A DNA stretch of 50,000 bases from Chlamydiota bacterium (GCA_016178055.1 JACOUC010000020.1:1-50000), one strand, 5' to 3'; numbered from the stretch's first letter, positions 36,352-45,380 are shown. The notes: generated by a model from the sequence alone, not told the origin. A program made the numbers and translations.

Positions 36352-38297
36352 CCCACCACCTCTAGCGTTTCTCGAGAAGCAATCCCGGATTCTTGACGTA
36401 AAATTTGAGCCTTATCTGTTTTCTCCCACGTGTAGCCTGGACCTGATCGGCCAAAATGCCCAAACCGAGCCGTTTCTTTATAAATCGGTCTCCTCAAATT
36501 GAGACTATCGATAATCCCTTTTGGGGTCAATTTAAAATGCTTGCGAATGAGTTTTACAATTTCGCTTTCTGAAATAGCCTCCGTCCCAAAGCAGTCTACG
36601 AAAATAGAAACGGGCTCTGCCACACCAATGGCATAGGCCAATTGGACTTCGCAGCGATCGGCAAGACCTGCAGCGACTACATTTTTTGCGACATAGCGAG
36701 CTGCATACTGGGCACTGCGATCCACTTTCGTTGGGTCCTTTCCAGAAAAACATCCACCTCCATGGCGCCCCATCCCTCCATAAGTATCCACAATGATCTT
36801 TCTTCCGGTAAGACCCGTATCACCCTGAGGCCCCCCCACCACAAAACGTCCTGTGGGATTCACATGAAAAATAGTTTTGGAATCTAATAGATGAGCTGGA
36901 ACCGCTTCTTTAATCACTTTTTCAATGACATCTTTTTGAATGGTTTCATGAGTAATGTCAGGGTTGTGCTGAGTCGAAATAACAATGGTATGAACACGAA
37001 GAGGTTCCCCTCCTTCATATTCGACGGTCACCTGACTCTTCGCATCCGGCCTCAGATAAGGGAGAACATTTTTTTGGCGTAAAAGCGTTAGCCGCTCAAT
37101 TAAGCGCCAGGAAAGCATCATGGGTAAAGGCATAAGCTCGGAAGTCTCACGACAGGCATAGCCAAACATCATGCCCTGATCTCCCGCCCCCATCTCTTTG
37201 TGGAGACCTTCTCCCTCATTCACCCCTTGGGCAATATCCGAAGACTGACGATCGATAAAAGCCAAGACTTCACAGGTTTTATAATCAAAACCAGCAGCCT
37301 CGTCCGAATAACCAATTTCTTTTACGGTTCGACGAACCACTTCCTCGACGGGAATACTTGCCTTGGCGGTGACTTGACCTGCAACAATAGCCCTTCCAGT
37401 TGCCAAAAGCGTTTCGACCGCTACACGAGCCATGGGATCTTTTTCTAAGTAGGCATCCAATATTGCGTCTGAAATTTGATCAGCCATTTTATCAGGATGC
37501 CCCATGGATACGGCTTCAGAGGTAAATAATTTTTTCTCACCCATTTTCTTTTTTCTCCTTAAAAGACGTTTTTGATAAAGTTTATTTGCTTTCTCGTAGC
37601 TTTCAAGATCCCCGATATCAAACCACAATCCCTGAATGACAAAACCAAAAATGGATTCATGCTTTAAAAACCATTCCATCAAATGGCCCGGCGCATCTTT
37701 ATTTCCACCCTCTTGGATAAAACGGCGAATTTTGGTCAAATCGGACCGAGTATAACCGTAAACTCCTGTCGAAATCAAGGAATTAGGAGGATTTTTAGGT
37801 TTTTCCAAAAATTTCAAAATTCGCCCCTCTGGGTCAAGTTCAATCACCCCATATTGCGAAGCTAGCTTGATATCTCCTAAGTCATAGCAGGCAAGACTGG
37901 TCCCCTTTTCTTTAAAGAATGTGACAAAATCTTTGAGATTAAATTCAAAGAGATTATCTCCTGCCAAAATCAAAATATCATCATCTATCTTTTCAGAATC
38001 GATTACAAAGGAAATATCACCAATAGCCCCCAAGCGAGTCTCATTGGTTTCAGTGCCATCATTCAGTATTTTGCAAAAAGGCTCGAGACCTAAAGATTGA
38101 ACCCATTCGCAAAATTGCGGATAAAATTTTGCATTGGTAACGACATACACTTGATCAATCTCAGAAACAGCTTGAATGGAGGACAAAATATAATCAATGA
38201 TGGGTCGATCCCCAACAGGCAAAAGCGGTTTTGCTCGGTGGGCAGTCAAGGGATAAAGACGTTTGGCATATCCTGCAGCTAGGATAATGGCTTTCAT
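36348..38297 (-). CDS. metK: Fusion: sugar nucleotidyltransferase-like domain + S-adenosylmethionine synthetase
   Basis: The open frame has 649 codons. Residues 1-245 are a nucleotidyltransferase of the RmlA/GlmU-N fold: [27 protein letters not shown], then [37 protein letters not shown] and [16 protein letters not shown]. Residues 252-649 are a complete MetK of normal length: [84 protein letters not shown]. The joint is a basic stretch ([10 protein letters not shown]). No stop codon separates the halves. An AAGGAG site lies ten bases before the MetK ATG (37544), so MetK can also be made alone. The substrate of the first domain is unknown. Confidence 0.93.
   Translation of the reverse strand: MKAIILAAGYAKRLYPLTAHRAKPLLPVGDRPIIDYILSSIQAVSEIDQVYVVTNAKFYPQFCEWVQSLGLEPFCKILNDGTETNETRLGAIGDISFVIDSEKIDDDILILAGDNLFEFNLKDFVTFFKEKGTSLACYDLGDIKLASQYGVIELDPEGRILKFLEKPKNPPNSLISTGVYGYTRSDLTKIRRFIQEGGNKDAPGHLMEWFLKHESIFGFVIQGLWFDIGDLESYEKANKLYQKRLLRRKKKMGEKKLFTSEAVSMGHPDKMADQISDAILDAYLEKDPMARVAVETLLATGRAIVAGQVTAKASIPVEEVVRRTVKEIGYSDEAAGFDYKTCEVLAFIDRQSSDIAQGVNEGEGLHKEMGAGDQGMMFGYACRETSELMPLPMMLSWRLIERLTLLRQKNVLPYLRPDAKSQVTVEYEGGEPLRVHTIVISTQHNPDITHETIQKDVIEKVIKEAVPAHLLDSKTIFHVNPTGRFVVGGPQGDTGLTGRKIIVDTYGGMGRHGGGCFSGKDPTKVDRSAQYAARYVAKNVVAAGLADRCEVQLAYAIGVAEPVSIFVDCFGTEAISESEIVKLIRKHFKLTPKGIIDSLNLRRPIYKETARFGHFGRSGPGYTWEKTDKAQILRQESGIASRETLEVVG
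37545..37560 (-). promoter_or_regulatory. Internal ribosome-binding site for free MetK
   Basis: On the minus strand AAGGAG, ten A-rich bases and ATG (37544-37542) start the MetK reading frame inside the fused gene. This suggests either that the two domains were once separate genes, or that a second, shorter protein is still produced. Confidence 0.7.
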
Positions 38298-38424
38298 CCC
38301 ACTACCTGTCTATGGCCCAAAAGGGCCAATCCTTTTTAAGTTCGCTATCTGATTACTTTCCATATCCTATGATGTTCCCCCATAGAAAATCCTCCTTCGA
38401 AGGATAGACAGGTGGTGGGATCAT
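38296..38424. repeat. Inverted-repeat element S2 upstream of the MetK fusion
   Basis: Ends atcccactacctgtctat and atagacaggtggtgggat pair over 18 bases with one mismatch. Internal hairpins are tggccc-aaaa-gggcca and tccttcgaagga. On the minus strand the upstream end TGATCCCACC starts right after the MazF-like stop, and the downstream end AGGTAGTGGGATGA contains the start codon of the fusion gene. It has the same design as S1. Confidence 0.9.
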
Positions 38425-38796
38425 TAGATGTGACATTCACCAAGTACTGTATCGGACACAATCAGTCTCGGATAATACTCACAATTTTTTTCCACAACAA
38501 TCTTAAATATTTCCTGTTTTAATCGACCAATCTTGTATAACACGATGTGTTGATCTGCTGTAAACAAACGATTGGGACGAATATTACTGGACTGTTTCAA
38601 CAACCCTTCTTCAAAGTGCTTATCTTCAATAGAAATAGCTAATTGATCTCGAAATAGTTTTACTTGTAATTTGACAAAGAATAAGATCATCCCCTTCCAG
38701 ATCGCGAATGACCAAAGCAGGTCTACGTTTTGATCGTGTTAAATCCGAAAAAGGGAAGGGAATAACAACAACATCACCTCTTACAAATCTTGCCAA
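38424..38796 (-). pseudogene. MazF/PemK-type toxin, frameshifted
   Basis: Translation from a TTG (GAGGAGG seven bases upstream) gives MARFVRGDVVVIPFPFSDLT, then RRPALVIRDLEGDDLILCQIT, the MazF N-terminal half. A run of three T at 38654-38652 then shifts the frame. In the next frame the homology continues with RDQLAISIEDKHFEEG, IRPNRLFTADQHIVLYKIGRLKQE and a C-terminal helix. Deleting one T restores a single 123-codon frame. This is either a real inactivating mutation or a sequencing or assembly error. The start overlaps the end of the antitoxin gene. Confidence 0.85.
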
Positions 38797-38966
38797 GCTT
38801 TATCCTCCTCAGGGCAAAGCCAATCTTTTTCTAGCGCAGATTCAGACATAACAAACGCTTCTGTCTTTTCTTTTAATCTCAAATAGTGAACAAAGTCCAC
38901 CACTTCCCTTAAAAAAGGTTCCTTCAACCCTAAAATTTCATTGATTAAAATCTGACGCCTATCCAT
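38781..38966 (-). CDS. Antitoxin of the MazF-type pair (DUF2281-like)
   Basis: The 61-residue protein reads RRQILINEILGLKEPFLREVVDFVHYLRL, then an acidic tail with SALEKDWLCPEEDKAWQDL. This is the short LPEPLLxEVxDFV/SALxKDW type of antitoxin paired with MazF/PemK-like toxins. The stop codon overlaps the toxin start by about 16 bases, the usual arrangement. The toxin is frameshifted, so the antitoxin may be a leftover or still neutralise a distant copy. Confidence 0.85.
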   Translation of the reverse strand: MDRRQILINEILGLKEPFLREVVDFVHYLRLKEKTEAFVMSESALEKDWLCPEEDKAWQDL

Positions 38967-39063
38967 GGAGCTATGGTACTAAAAATCCTTACCTTCGTTC
39001 AATTCTTTTCGAATCAAGACTCATCCCAAATTCACACCCAATCAATCAACAGGGATGGGATCA

Positions 39064-40869
39064 TTATCTTTTCCTTTTCAAGGTCTTACGCCGTTTCGCC
39101 CGCTCTTGATGAAGCATAATGAGTTCGGGGGCGACTTCATTCAGCAATTTCATCGCTCTTCGTTCAATTTCCTCAGCAGAATTCATCTCCAAAGCATCCT
39201 TGGCGAGTTGTTCCACCAAAGAAAAACGGACTGAACGAATGGTTTTTTTAATTTCTGGAACTGCAGAGGGGCTCGAACTAAATTCATCCAGACCCATTCC
39301 CAAAAGAATGAGGGCCATGGCGGGATCTCCTGCCATTTCTCCACACATCCCGACCCAAATCCCTTCAGCATGAGCCGCATCAATCACATTTTGAATTAAC
39401 CTTAAAACCGCTGGATGAGCCGGTTGATAAAGATGCGCAATCTTTTCATTCACCCGATCTACAGCCAATGAATACTGAATCAGGTCATTGGTCCCAATGC
39501 TAAAAAAATCGGCATGTTTGGCCAAAATATCTGAGGTCAAAGCGGCTGAGGGAATCTCGATCATGGCCCCCACTTCCATATCTGCATTGAAAGGAATCCC
39601 CTCTTTCCTTAATTCATTTTTCACTTGTTCCAACACGTGATTGGCCTGTTTTAGCTCATCGACTCCTGAGATCATGGGATACATTAACTTTATATTCTTG
39701 CATACACTGGCCCGCAAAATGGCCCTTAACTGAACCTTAAATATATCCAGCCGTTCTAAGCAAAATCGAATCGCCCTCCAGCCCAAAAAGGGATTCATCT
39801 CTTTAGGAATCTCAAGATGAGAAAGAAATTTATCCCCTCCCAAATCTAGACTTCGAATAATCACATCATGCGGAGCCACTTTTCTTGCAACCTCTTGATA
39901 GGCTTTAAAATGTTCTTCTTCTGTTGGAAGATCTGTGCGATTCATATAAAAAAATTCTGTTCGATAGAGGCCCACTCCTTGGGCCCCATGTTCAACCACC
40001 GAATGAATATCCTCTGGCATTTCAATATTGGCCGCCAAAGCCACCTCATGGCCATCGACTGTCCGAGCGGGAAGATTTTTTAAAGCAGCGAGTTTAGATT
40101 CAAAGATAAAAACCTTCTCCTGCTCATGCTGATAAGTAACCAAGGTCGACCTAGATGGATGAACAATCACCGTTCCCCGATTCCCATCCAAAATAATCAT
40201 TTCCCCTGTCGATAACCTTGAACTAATATCGTGAAGTCCGACCACGGCGGGGATCTCAAGCGAACGAGCCATAATCGCTGTGTGACTGGTCTTACTCCCA
40301 ATGTCAGTCGCAAAACCAATAACGCGTTCCTGATGCATCAAGGCGGTATCGGAAGGGGATAAATCATAGGCCACGACAATCATTTCTTCGGGAAGATGAA
40401 TCAAATCTTCACGTTTTTTCCCCGTCAGATTATGAAGAACCCGACGTCCTACATCACGAACATCACTGGATCTTTCTTTGAGATATTCATCATTGATCTG
40501 AGAAAAAATATCCGAATATTTTCGAATCACCTGTTGAAAAATATGTTCGACATTGAGCCGCTCCTTCTCCAAACGCTTGATCACTTCTTCAATCAAGGTT
40601 CGATCTTCGAGCACCATCAAATGGGCATCAAAAATCTGCGCATGCTCTACCCCCAACTTCTCTTCAATCTGCTTTTGAATATTAAGAATTTCTTTACGGG
40701 TAGCGCCTAAAGCCTCCTCAAATCGAGCTATTTCTTTTGACAATTCATGAGGCTCAAGAGAACGCTGCATGATCACTTCTTCGGAGCTGTCGAATATAAA
40801 AACCTTCCCAATCACAATGCCTGGGGAAACGGCAATTCCTCGATAGATTTTCTCTTTGGTTGTCTTCAT
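39064..40869 (-). CDS. ptsI: Phosphoenolpyruvate-protein phosphotransferase (PTS enzyme I)
   Basis: At 601 residues this is full length. The N-terminal domain starts YRGIAVSPGIVIGKVFIF and has the active-site GSKTSHTAIMARSLEIPAVVG (His196). The C-terminal PEP-binding barrel shows GVGLYRTEFFYMNR, DLGGDKFLSHLEI, MYPMISGVDEL, DFFSIGTNDLIQYSLAVDR and GMCGEMAGDP. It passes phosphate from PEP to HPr. It is the last gene of hpf-hprK-ptsH-ptsI. No EIIA, EIIB or EIIC gene is nearby. Confidence 0.96.
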   Translation of the reverse strand: MKTTKEKIYRGIAVSPGIVIGKVFIFDSSEEVIMQRSLEPHELSKEIARFEEALGATRKEILNIQKQIEEKLGVEHAQIFDAHLMVLEDRTLIEEVIKRLEKERLNVEHIFQQVIRKYSDIFSQINDEYLKERSSDVRDVGRRVLHNLTGKKREDLIHLPEEMIVVAYDLSPSDTALMHQERVIGFATDIGSKTSHTAIMARSLEIPAVVGLHDISSRLSTGEMIILDGNRGTVIVHPSRSTLVTYQHEQEKVFIFESKLAALKNLPARTVDGHEVALAANIEMPEDIHSVVEHGAQGVGLYRTEFFYMNRTDLPTEEEHFKAYQEVARKVAPHDVIIRSLDLGGDKFLSHLEIPKEMNPFLGWRAIRFCLERLDIFKVQLRAILRASVCKNIKLMYPMISGVDELKQANHVLEQVKNELRKEGIPFNADMEVGAMIEIPSAALTSDILAKHADFFSIGTNDLIQYSLAVDRVNEKIAHLYQPAHPAVLRLIQNVIDAAHAEGIWVGMCGEMAGDPAMALILLGMGLDEFSSSPSAVPEIKKTIRSVRFSLVEQLAKDALEMNSAEEIERRAMKLLNEVAPELIMLHQERAKRRKTLKRKR

Positions 40870-40893
40870 GATTGTCTCTTTGCTTGACCCATT

Positions 40894-41193
40894 TTATGCT
40901 TCGCAAAATTTTTTACTAAAAAGATCCGCCAGGGCTCCTATCGCCGAACCTGCATCAGCCCCCTGTGCGATTAATTTTAATTTTGTCCCTTTAGAGGCCG
41001 CAAGCATCATCACCCCCATAATACTTTTCCCATTCACCCTCTCTCCATCTTTTTCTAAAAAAATCTCAGATTTAAAACCGTTAGCCACTTTAACAAACAT
41101 CGCTGCCGGACGGGCATGGAGACCCAATTCATTTTGAACAATGAGATCTTTGATTGCCTCTTGTTTGACAGAATCCCCTTTTTGATTCACCAT
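40894..41193 (-). CDS. ptsH: HPr phosphocarrier protein
   Basis: The 99-residue protein has a ten-residue N-terminal extra part over usual HPr. The site NELGLHARPAAMFVKVA carries the phosphorylatable His26, and NGKSIMGVMMLAA the regulatory Ser57 that is the target of HPr kinase. It links enzyme I to downstream acceptors, and the Ser site links it to HprK encoded just upstream. Co-directional between hprK and ptsI. Confidence 0.95.
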   Translation of the reverse strand: MVNQKGDSVKQEAIKDLIVQNELGLHARPAAMFVKVANGFKSEIFLEKDGERVNGKSIMGVMMLAASKGTKLKLIAQGADAGSAIGALADLFSKKFCEA

Positions 41194-41234
41194 AGACCCT
41201 TACTTAGGGGTCAAATCTCTTGTTGCCTAATCCT

Positions 41235-42185
41235 TCAAGTCTTGACCCCACTCCCTTTTTTCATTTGCTCAATTAACTCTTGGTTCAAGTCACGGCTGGC
41301 GTGGTAGCCCATTCTTCTCAACCTCTGATTCAAAGCAGCCACTTCCACCAATAAAGACAAATCACGTCCCGGTCTTACCGGAATCAAAACATGAGGTAAA
41401 TCAACATCAAAAAACCGATAAAAATTGTCATCCATTCCTAAACGATCATATTCTTTATCGGGTTTCCAATCTTCTAAACTGACCACCAGTTCAACCTCTT
41501 TTTCCTGCATAACACAACCTGCACCAAAAAGAGTTTGGATATTAATAATCCCAAGGCCTCTGACTTCCAGGTGATGTCTCAAAAGAGGATCACCCGTTCC
41601 AACCAAACGCCCCCCCGCCGTATAACGAACACGGACCACGTCGTCTGAAATCAGACGATGCCCTCTTTCAATCAGGCCCAATGCACACTCACTTTTTCCA
41701 ACCCCACTCTCCCCTCGAATTAAAACACCAATCCCGTAGACTTCGACCAAATCTGCACTCACCGTTAAAACTGCGGCAAAGACATTTTCCAGAAAAAGAG
41801 TGGCTTGGTTAACAAGAACCATAGTGACCAGAGGGGACCTGAAAACAGGGATTTCCCTTTTTTCCGCCTCTTCTAATAATTCTTGAGGAGGAAGCATTCT
41901 CCGAGAAACGATACAACAGGGTACATTCTTCTCTAAAAGCTGGATGATTCTTGCCCGTCTTAATTTGGGGTCCATATTCTTTAAATAAATGAGCTCGACT
42001 TTCCCAAGAACTTGGACCCGCGAACGAGCAAAATAATCAAAGTAACCTGCTAAGGCAAGACCGGGTCGATTGACTTCAGCAACCTTAATGATCCGTTTGA
42101 GTCCTCGAGTCCCTGCCACCAAACGCAAGCGCAACAAATCCTTCGTCTTTTGAAAGAATTCTTCAACAGCTAACCCTTTCCCCAA
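41235..42185 (-). CDS. hprK: HPr kinase/phosphorylase
   Basis: The 316-residue protein has an N-terminal DRTGG-like region and a C-terminal kinase domain. The P-loop is GESGVGKS (158-165), followed by LISDDVVRV and the family signature VRGLGIINIQTLFG. It phosphorylates or dephosphorylates HPr at Ser. The start codon is TTG, supported by GAGAGGAG six bases upstream. Confidence 0.95.
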   Translation of the reverse strand: MGKGLAVEEFFQKTKDLLRLRLVAGTRGLKRIIKVAEVNRPGLALAGYFDYFARSRVQVLGKVELIYLKNMDPKLRRARIIQLLEKNVPCCIVSRRMLPPQELLEEAEKREIPVFRSPLVTMVLVNQATLFLENVFAAVLTVSADLVEVYGIGVLIRGESGVGKSECALGLIERGHRLISDDVVRVRYTAGGRLVGTGDPLLRHHLEVRGLGIINIQTLFGAGCVMQEKEVELVVSLEDWKPDKEYDRLGMDDNFYRFFDVDLPHVLIPVRPGRDLSLLVEVAALNQRLRRMGYHASRDLNQELIEQMKKGSGVKT

Positions 42186-42208
42186 AATGAACTCCTCTCA
42201 GACAAAAA

Positions 42209-42296
42209 CACAAGTTCAAAGTTTAATGTTTAAAGTTCAAAGACTCAAGGAGTCAAAGATTCAGAGAAAACTGCTATTTTTAAACTTTTAAACCTT
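42209..42296. repeat. gttcaaag/gtttaaag word-repeat element
   Basis: The segment acaagttcaaagtttaatgtttaaagttcaaagactcaaggagtcaaag holds the word (g/a)ttcaaag several times, and a second cluster aaacttttaaacc touches the hpf stop codon. It lies between hprK and hpf. Confidence 0.7.
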
Positions 42297-42836
42297 CTTT
42301 TTAGCAGTTTCAATCAAACCGAAATTGCCATCTTTCCTTTTATAAATAACATTGATTCCGTCTGTTTCAGGATTGAAAAATGTTAAAAATATATCCTCTG
42401 AGAGTTTTAACTGGTCCATCGCCTCATCAGGATACATGGGCTTAGGGGCAAATTTCTTCGTACGAACCAAACGAACGGATGTTTCTACTTCTTCCTCATT
42501 TTCTACAGGGGATTCCCCATCAGAGGAGGGAATATCTCTTTCTCTGGTTCGGTGATACTGAAGCTTTTCTTTATACTTTTTTAATTGTCTCTCGATTTTA
42601 TCCAATACCTTATCAATAGAGGCCATCACATCTTCTGTTTTCTCTGCTGCTCTAATTCGCACACGATTGAGCAAAATCACCACCTCCACTTTATGCTGAT
42701 AGCGCTCAAGATCAAAAATAACATGAACCCCGTTCACCTTCGGAATATTCTTGATGAAACGCTCAAGTTTTTCACTCAGATAGCTCTTAGCAGCTTCAGG
42801 AATTTCACGATGTCGACCGGTAAATGTAATTTCCAA
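42288..42836 (-). CDS. hpf: Ribosome hibernation-promoting factor, long form (HPF)
   Basis: The 182-residue protein has the S30AE domain (MEITFTGRHREIPEAAKSYLSEKLERFIKN) and, after an acidic linker, the C-terminal dimerisation domain (KPMYPDEAMDQLKLSEDIFLTFFNPETDGINVIYKRKDG) of long HPF. It dimerises 70S ribosomes in stationary phase. The start is TTG, backed by a strong AGGGAGGTG six to eight bases upstream. It heads the hpf-hprK-ptsH-ptsI cluster, a linkage known from rpoN-region operons, though rpoN is absent here. Confidence 0.95.
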   Translation of the reverse strand: MEITFTGRHREIPEAAKSYLSEKLERFIKNIPKVNGVHVIFDLERYQHKVEVVILLNRVRIRAAEKTEDVMASIDKVLDKIERQLKKYKEKLQYHRTRERDIPSSDGESPVENEEEVETSVRLVRTKKFAPKPMYPDEAMDQLKLSEDIFLTFFNPETDGINVIYKRKDGNFGLIETAKKKV

Positions 42837-42947
42837 GCTTCACCTCCCTTTCAGATTGATGCTATAGAAAAAAAATGAGGCCGTCAATAAATTCAATCTC
42901 ATAAAGTTTTATATTTTTCCTTCTTACTCTTTCCTTTTTAATTGCTT

Positions 42948-43967
42948 TTAAAGCAGTTCTTCTTGTTCCATCCTTGGTTTCTTAATATTAAAATGTTCAT
43001 ACGCCAAAGAGGTTGCCTTTCTCCCACTGGGAGTTCTCTTAATATACCCCTGCTGAATTAAATAAGGCTCGTACACCTCTTCTAAAGTATCCACTTCTTC
43101 AGAAAGAGCCGCAGAGAGGGTATTGACTCCGACAGGTCCCCCCTCAAACTTGAGAGCGATGGTCTCGATGATACGCTTATCCATCTCGTCCAAACCCTTT
43201 TCGTCCACCTCCAGCATCTTTAAAGCCCGATCGGCCACCTCACGTGTCACCCTTCCATCCACCTTTACTTGAGCATAGTCCCTCACCCGCCGTAAAAGGC
43301 AATTGGCAATTCTGGGCGTTCCCCTCGATCGATTGGCAATTTCTAAGGCCCCTTCTTCCTCAATCAAAATTCGAAGAATCTTAGCTGACCTCAAAATAAT
43401 GGCCTTCAATTCTTGAGGCGCATAATAATCTAAACGGGTGGTCATTCCAAATCTTGACCGAAGAGGAGAGGTTAGAAGACCGCTGCGTGTCGTTGCACCC
43501 ACCAAAGTAAATTTTTTTAAATCAAGTCGGACTGATCTGGCATTGGGCCCTTTGTCGATCATAATATCCAAGGCAAAATCTTCCATGGCCGGATAAAGAT
43601 ATTCTTCCACCATATGGTTCAATCGATGAATCTCATCAATAAATAAAACATCCCCTTCTTCCAAATTGGTGAGAAGACCTGCCAAATCGCCTGGCCGCTC
43701 AATCACAGGCCCCGAGGTCGTTTTAATATTTGCACCCATTTCCTGAGCAATAATATTGGCCAAAGTCGTTTTTCCTAAACCTGGCGGTCCTGAAAAAAGA
43801 ATATGTTCTAAGGGTTCTTTGCGACTGCAAGCAGCCTGAATAAAAACACGAAGCCTTTCCTTCAGCTTCTCTTGACCAACAAATTCATCCATCAAAGTCG
43901 GTCGAAGCGAAACATAAAACTGAGGATCTTCATTCAGACTTGTTGAAAAAATTCTCTCTTGGCTCAT
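42948..43967 (-). CDS. ruvB: Holliday junction branch migration helicase RuvB
   Basis: The 339 residues include [12 protein letters not shown]-type Walker A ([19 protein letters not shown]), Walker [11 protein letters not shown], sensor [16 protein letters not shown], and the C-terminal winged helix ([41 protein letters not shown]). It drives branch migration with RuvA. Downstream of ruvA on the same strand. Confidence 0.97.
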   Translation of the reverse strand: MSQERIFSTSLNEDPQFYVSLRPTLMDEFVGQEKLKERLRVFIQAACSRKEPLEHILFSGPPGLGKTTLANIIAQEMGANIKTTSGPVIERPGDLAGLLTNLEEGDVLFIDEIHRLNHMVEEYLYPAMEDFALDIMIDKGPNARSVRLDLKKFTLVGATTRSGLLTSPLRSRFGMTTRLDYYAPQELKAIILRSAKILRILIEEEGALEIANRSRGTPRIANCLLRRVRDYAQVKVDGRVTREVADRALKMLEVDEKGLDEMDKRIIETIALKFEGGPVGVNTLSAALSEEVDTLEEVYEPYLIQQGYIKRTPSGRKATSLAYEHFNIKKPRMEQEELL

Positions 43968-43984
43968 ATTTCCTACCCTACCTA

Positions 43985-44075
43985 CTTTTTATGTACTTTT
44001 GTAGGGGTCCGATTGATAGGACCCGTTCCTTTATGGCGGGTCGCATGAATGCGCCCCCTCCATAGCTGGGCCTAA
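43985..44075. repeat. GC-rich palindromic element between ruvA and ruvB
   Basis: gtaggggtccgattgataggacccgttcc contains gggtcc-gattgat-ggaccc. It is followed by cctttatggcgggtcgcatgaatgcgccccc with cgcat-ga-atgcg. The order and spacing of words resemble the palindrome at 29720-29782. It reaches into the stop codon of ruvA. Confidence 0.65.
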
Positions 44076-44677
44076 GCACTATTTAATATTTTAATCGAAT
44101 CCCGAATCAGTTCTTCAATCTTTTCTTTCGGGTCTTTCTTCATCACACTTTCAACCGCCTCCTTGACCCTCGGTCGCGTGAACCCAAGTGAAACCAGGGC
44201 CAACAGGGCATCCCTCATCAAATTGGCTCTTTCATCTGAAAGACCTTCTTTTCCCAACTCAAGAGGCAAACGCACATTTTGAACTTTATCTTTCAATTCT
44301 AAAATCAATCGACTCGCCGTTTTTTTTCCAATTCCAGGAATACTCGACAAAAGTTTTTCATCTTCATTCTGAATGCAATTTTTTAAATCCTTGAGGCCCA
44401 TTCCCCCCATAATGGCCAGTGCCGATTTAGGGCCGATGCCATTGACCCCCAACAAAATTTTAAAAACCTCTTTCTCTTCTTCATATTGGAAACCATACAA
44501 AACTTGAAGATCTTCACGAACATGAAAATAAGTATAAAGCGTTAGAAACTCTTGAGAAGAGGGAAGAGAAATGAGTATTCTCGAAGGAACATGCACTTCA
44601 TAACCCACGCCGTTCACATCGAGCACGACTGTTGAATCTACAATCTTAATCAATTTTCCAGATAAGTATGAGTACAT
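44072..44677 (-). CDS. ruvA: Holliday junction DNA helicase subunit RuvA
   Basis: The start at 44677 gives MYSYLSGKLIKI, the usual beginning of RuvA; an upstream TTG adds five residues and is rejected. The 201 residues have the OB-fold start VVLDVNGVGYEVHVP, the helix-hairpin-helix pair LGVNGIGPKSALAIMGG and SIPGIGKKTASRLILELKDK, and a C-terminal domain. It binds Holliday junctions. Confidence 0.96.
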   Translation of the reverse strand: MYSYLSGKLIKIVDSTVVLDVNGVGYEVHVPSRILISLPSSQEFLTLYTYFHVREDLQVLYGFQYEEEKEVFKILLGVNGIGPKSALAIMGGMGLKDLKNCIQNEDEKLLSSIPGIGKKTASRLILELKDKVQNVRLPLELGKEGLSDERANLMRDALLALVSLGFTRPRVKEAVESVMKKDPKEKIEELIRDSIKILNSA

Positions 44678-44679
44678 AG

Positions 44680-44775
44680 GTAAAAATTCCAAATCTCAAA
44701 TTCCAAATCTCAAACAAATTCAAAATTCTAAACTAAAAAATTCCGAACTTTATTGTTTGGAATTTGATGCTTGGT
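44680..44775. repeat. aattccaaatctcaaa word-repeat element
   Basis: The sequence aaaattccaaatctcaaattccaaatctcaaacaaattcaaaattc is followed by an inverse tgtttggaatttgatgcttggtgcttgg. On the minus strand the right part provides the last residues of RuvC (KHQASNSKQ) and the left part reaches the ruvA start region. Confidence 0.75.
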
Positions 44776-45256
44776 GCTTGGTCATTGCCTTTAAATGATG
44801 CGCATGGCAAATGGCCACGGCCAGAGCATCCGTGATATCCTCAGGCCCTTTAAAATCTTTGAGACGTAAAAGAGACAAGACCATTTTGCTCACTTGAGAC
44901 TTATGGGCTGAACCAAACCCGACGACCGCCTGCTTCACCCGCCGAGGTTCATATTCATAAACCGGTAACTGATGTTGCGCCAAGGCAAGAATAGCAACGC
45001 CTCTGGCTTCTCCTAGTTTAAAAGCAGTTCGAGGATTTTTAAAGTAGAAAAGTGTTTCGACTGCAGCTTCATTGGGGGAAGAACGAACAATAACGACTTT
45101 AAGGCCTTCAAAAATTTTGGAAAAACGCAAAGGGAGAGGAGTTTTGGAAGAATTAGCAATGTATCCGCAATCAATGAGTTTAAAAACTCCACGATCAACC
45201 TCAATCACCCCAAATCCCGTTTTGAGACTCCCGGGATCAATCCCTAAAATGCGCAT
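44750..45256 (-). CDS. ruvC: Holliday junction resolvase RuvC
   Basis: The 168 residues have the RNase H fold landmarks RILGIDPGSLKTGFGVIE (catalytic Asp7), AAVETLFYFKNPRTAFKLGEARGV (Glu), EYEPRRVKQAVVGFGSAHKSQV, and EDITDALAVAICHAHH (the late Asp). It cuts Holliday junctions. The last nine residues (KHQASNSKQ) are encoded inside an intergenic repeat. Confidence 0.96.
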   Translation of the reverse strand: MRILGIDPGSLKTGFGVIEVDRGVFKLIDCGYIANSSKTPLPLRFSKIFEGLKVVIVRSSPNEAAVETLFYFKNPRTAFKLGEARGVAILALAQHQLPVYEYEPRRVKQAVVGFGSAHKSQVSKMVLSLLRLKDFKGPEDITDALAVAICHAHHLKAMTKHQASNSKQ

Positions 45257-45263
45257 GGTGTTA

Positions 45264-45380
45264 AGTCCATGTTCGACAGTCTATGGTCCACAGTCTTTTA
45301 AAGGTATTTTTTATTATCATCAGCTGATGATTCACAATCGATTTTTGTCTATCGACTGTTGACTGAGGACTGTGGACTAT
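45264..45380. repeat. GTCGACAG-word inverted-repeat element, copy B3
   Basis: The left arm agtccatgttcgacagtctatggtccacagtc and the right arm tatcgactgttgactgaggactgtggactat are inverted versions. The loop contains catcagctgatg. It lies between the co-directional genes yebC and ruvC. Confidence 0.85.

Noticed and set aside
38298-38430. SAM or SAH riboswitch upstream of metK-ahcY
   Set aside because: The upstream region is fully occupied by the inverted-repeat element S2, and its hairpins do not match known SAM/SAH aptamer cores by eye.
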